Shown here one piece after another: positions 5,057 to 5,512 of a DNA stretch of 5,512 nt (the stretch's first letter is position 1; each line of letters opens with the position of its first letter). Origin of the DNA: Spirochaetaceae bacterium (lineage in GTDB: Bacteria; Spirochaetota; Spirochaetia; Treponematales; Breznakiellaceae); NCBI GenBank assembly GCA_031258615.1, contig JAIRMP010000021.1, positions 1-5,512 of the forward strand, read 5' to 3'. The notes beneath the pieces were generated by a model that did no database searches, was not told the DNA's origin, and saw only the letters and a list, made by a program, of their open reading frames with translations. A program made the translations under genes and the position numbers.

Positions 5057-5071
5057 ACTTCATACATTATA
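5051..5071. promoter_or_regulatory. Inverted repeat over the -10 box, candidate operator
   Basis: TATAAT (5051-5056) and ATTATA (5066-5071) are exact reverse complements around a 9-base spacer. The left arm is the -10 box itself, so a dimeric regulator bound here would compete with polymerase. Restriction-modification genes often have such control, but no controller gene is in the window and AT-rich palindromes arise easily by chance. Confidence 0.35.
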
Positions 5072-5086
5072 AGAGGCGTGACAAAA

Positions 5087-5118
5087 CCACAAAAGATGGT
5101 GTATGCTGTTTTTGGTGG
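5087..5118 (+). promoter_or_regulatory. Leader hairpin that could mask the methyltransferase ribosome binding site
   Basis: CCAC (5087-5090) can pair with GTGG (5115-5118) and AAAA (5091-5094) with TTTT (5110-5113), leaving one bulged G at 5114. The right arm includes the only SD-like stretch, GGTGG, six bases before the ATG. The stem is short and half A-T, so its stability is uncertain. Confidence 0.35.
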
Positions 5119-5124
5119 AAAACT

Positions 5125-5512
5125 ATGGATAAGAACAATATTGAGGGACTTTATACTGCCGATTGTGTAGATTTTATGACTTCTATGCCCGATGAGTGTG
5201 TTGATCTAGTTGTTACTTCTCCACCTTATGACAATTTACGGAATTACAAAGGCTATTCTTTTGAGTTTGAACGCATAGCGGAAGGTTTGTTTAAGGTCGT
5301 CAAAAAAGGCGGCGTTGTAGTTTGGGTTGTAGGCGATAAAATCAATGGTGGTAGAAGTTTAACCAGTTTTCGACAAGGGCTTTATTTTCAGGAAATAGGT
5401 TTTAATATGCACGATGTAATGATATACCAAAAAAAGAATACCCCATTTATGCGTTCCAACGCATATACCAATGCTTATGAATTTATGTTTGTTTTATCAA
5501 AAGGAAAACCAA
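5125..5512 (+). CDS. Partial DNA methyltransferase, N4-cytosine/N6-adenine SPPY type
   Basis: The first 129 residues of a protein that runs off the right edge. It would transfer a methyl group from S-adenosylmethionine to the exocyclic amino group of a DNA base. The catalytic motif IV is LVVTSPPYDNLR (28-39), preceded by a short DCVDFMTSMPDECVD segment (13-27). KKGGVVVWVVGD (60-71) is the following core strand, and EFMFVLSKGKP (119-129) fits the strand seen as E(Y/F)I.VFSKG in this family. Motif IV near the N-terminus with no FxGxG before it suggests the beta-type order, with the SAM-binding motif I still to come off-window. SPPY occurs in both m4C and m6A enzymes, so target base and site are open. 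The gene is much more AT-rich than tyrS, a sign of horizontal acquisition. Whether it is solitary or part of a restriction-modification pair depends on DNA to the right. The start is the only in-frame ATG after GGTGG (5114-5118). Confidence 0.88.
   Translation, partial: MDKNNIEGLYTADCVDFMTSMPDECVDLVVTSPPYDNLRNYKGYSFEFERIAEGLFKVVKKGGVVVWVVGDKINGGRSLTSFRQGLYFQEIGFNMHDVMIYQKKNTPFMRSNAYTNAYEFMFVLSKGKP

Noticed and set aside
5051..5071. loxP-like recombination site
   Set aside because: The resemblance is limited to AT-rich ATAATACTTC-like letters. The arms are only 6 bp, far short of a 13-bp recombinase arm.
5078..5170. Short open frame from GTG 5078 (30 codons) that could be a leader or controller peptide
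   Set aside because: AAGAGG is only one base from the GTG, the peptide overlaps the methyltransferase in another frame and resembles no helix-turn-helix controller.

Overview
The window looks like a piece of a spirochaete chromosome, most likely a gut-type Treponema. This is an inference from a lipoprotein built of InlB/Listeria-Bacteroides repeats, a moderately GC-rich core gene set and long repeat-rich intergenic DNA; no rRNA or other phylogenetic marker settles it. Base composition is uneven: sampled 60-base lines give 39/60 G+C in tyrS (4561-4620), 32/60 in the middle of the glycosidase (3121-3180) and 22/60 in the terminal methyltransferase (5161-5220).

Layout. Bases 1-1154 (minus strand) hold the N-terminal 384 residues of a surface lipoprotein that runs off the left edge. 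Bases 1155-2211 contain no intact gene. This kilobase holds an orphan terminator-like hairpin, the 3' end of an ISAs1-family transposase with its right terminal inverted repeat, a strongly G-skewed stretch, and a dense set of palindromes and direct and inverted repeats. A promoter and a strong ribosome binding site at its right end lead into 2212-3651, a cytoplasmic six-hairpin glycosidase of the GH63/MGH1-like type. It is followed after 24 bases by tyrS (3676-4941), the tyrosyl-tRNA synthetase, probably in the same transcript. After tyrS the composition drops sharply to AT-rich. A new promoter with an inverted repeat over its -10 box precedes the start of a SPPY-type DNA methyltransferase (5125 onward), which runs off the right edge.

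Two points tie the window together. First, a 51-base dispersed repeat (39/51 identical, with the last 27 bases at 24/27) occurs in the same orientation at 1949-1999 and 4941-4991, exactly bracketing the glycosidase-tyrS block. Its second copy sits at the boundary between the GC-rich core DNA and the AT-rich methyltransferase, which looks horizontally acquired. Second, the transposase remnant carries an exact 10-base tandem duplication (1480-1499). Removing one copy restores a continuous family-like C-terminus up to a stop at 1602-1604, so the frameshift event can be read directly.

I do not see a convincing wholly new system. The most unusual items are the bracketing repeat and compositional boundary, the nested hairpin block at 2018-2127, the glycosidase with an altered catalytic-acid motif, and the possible operator and RNA hairpin in front of the methyltransferase.
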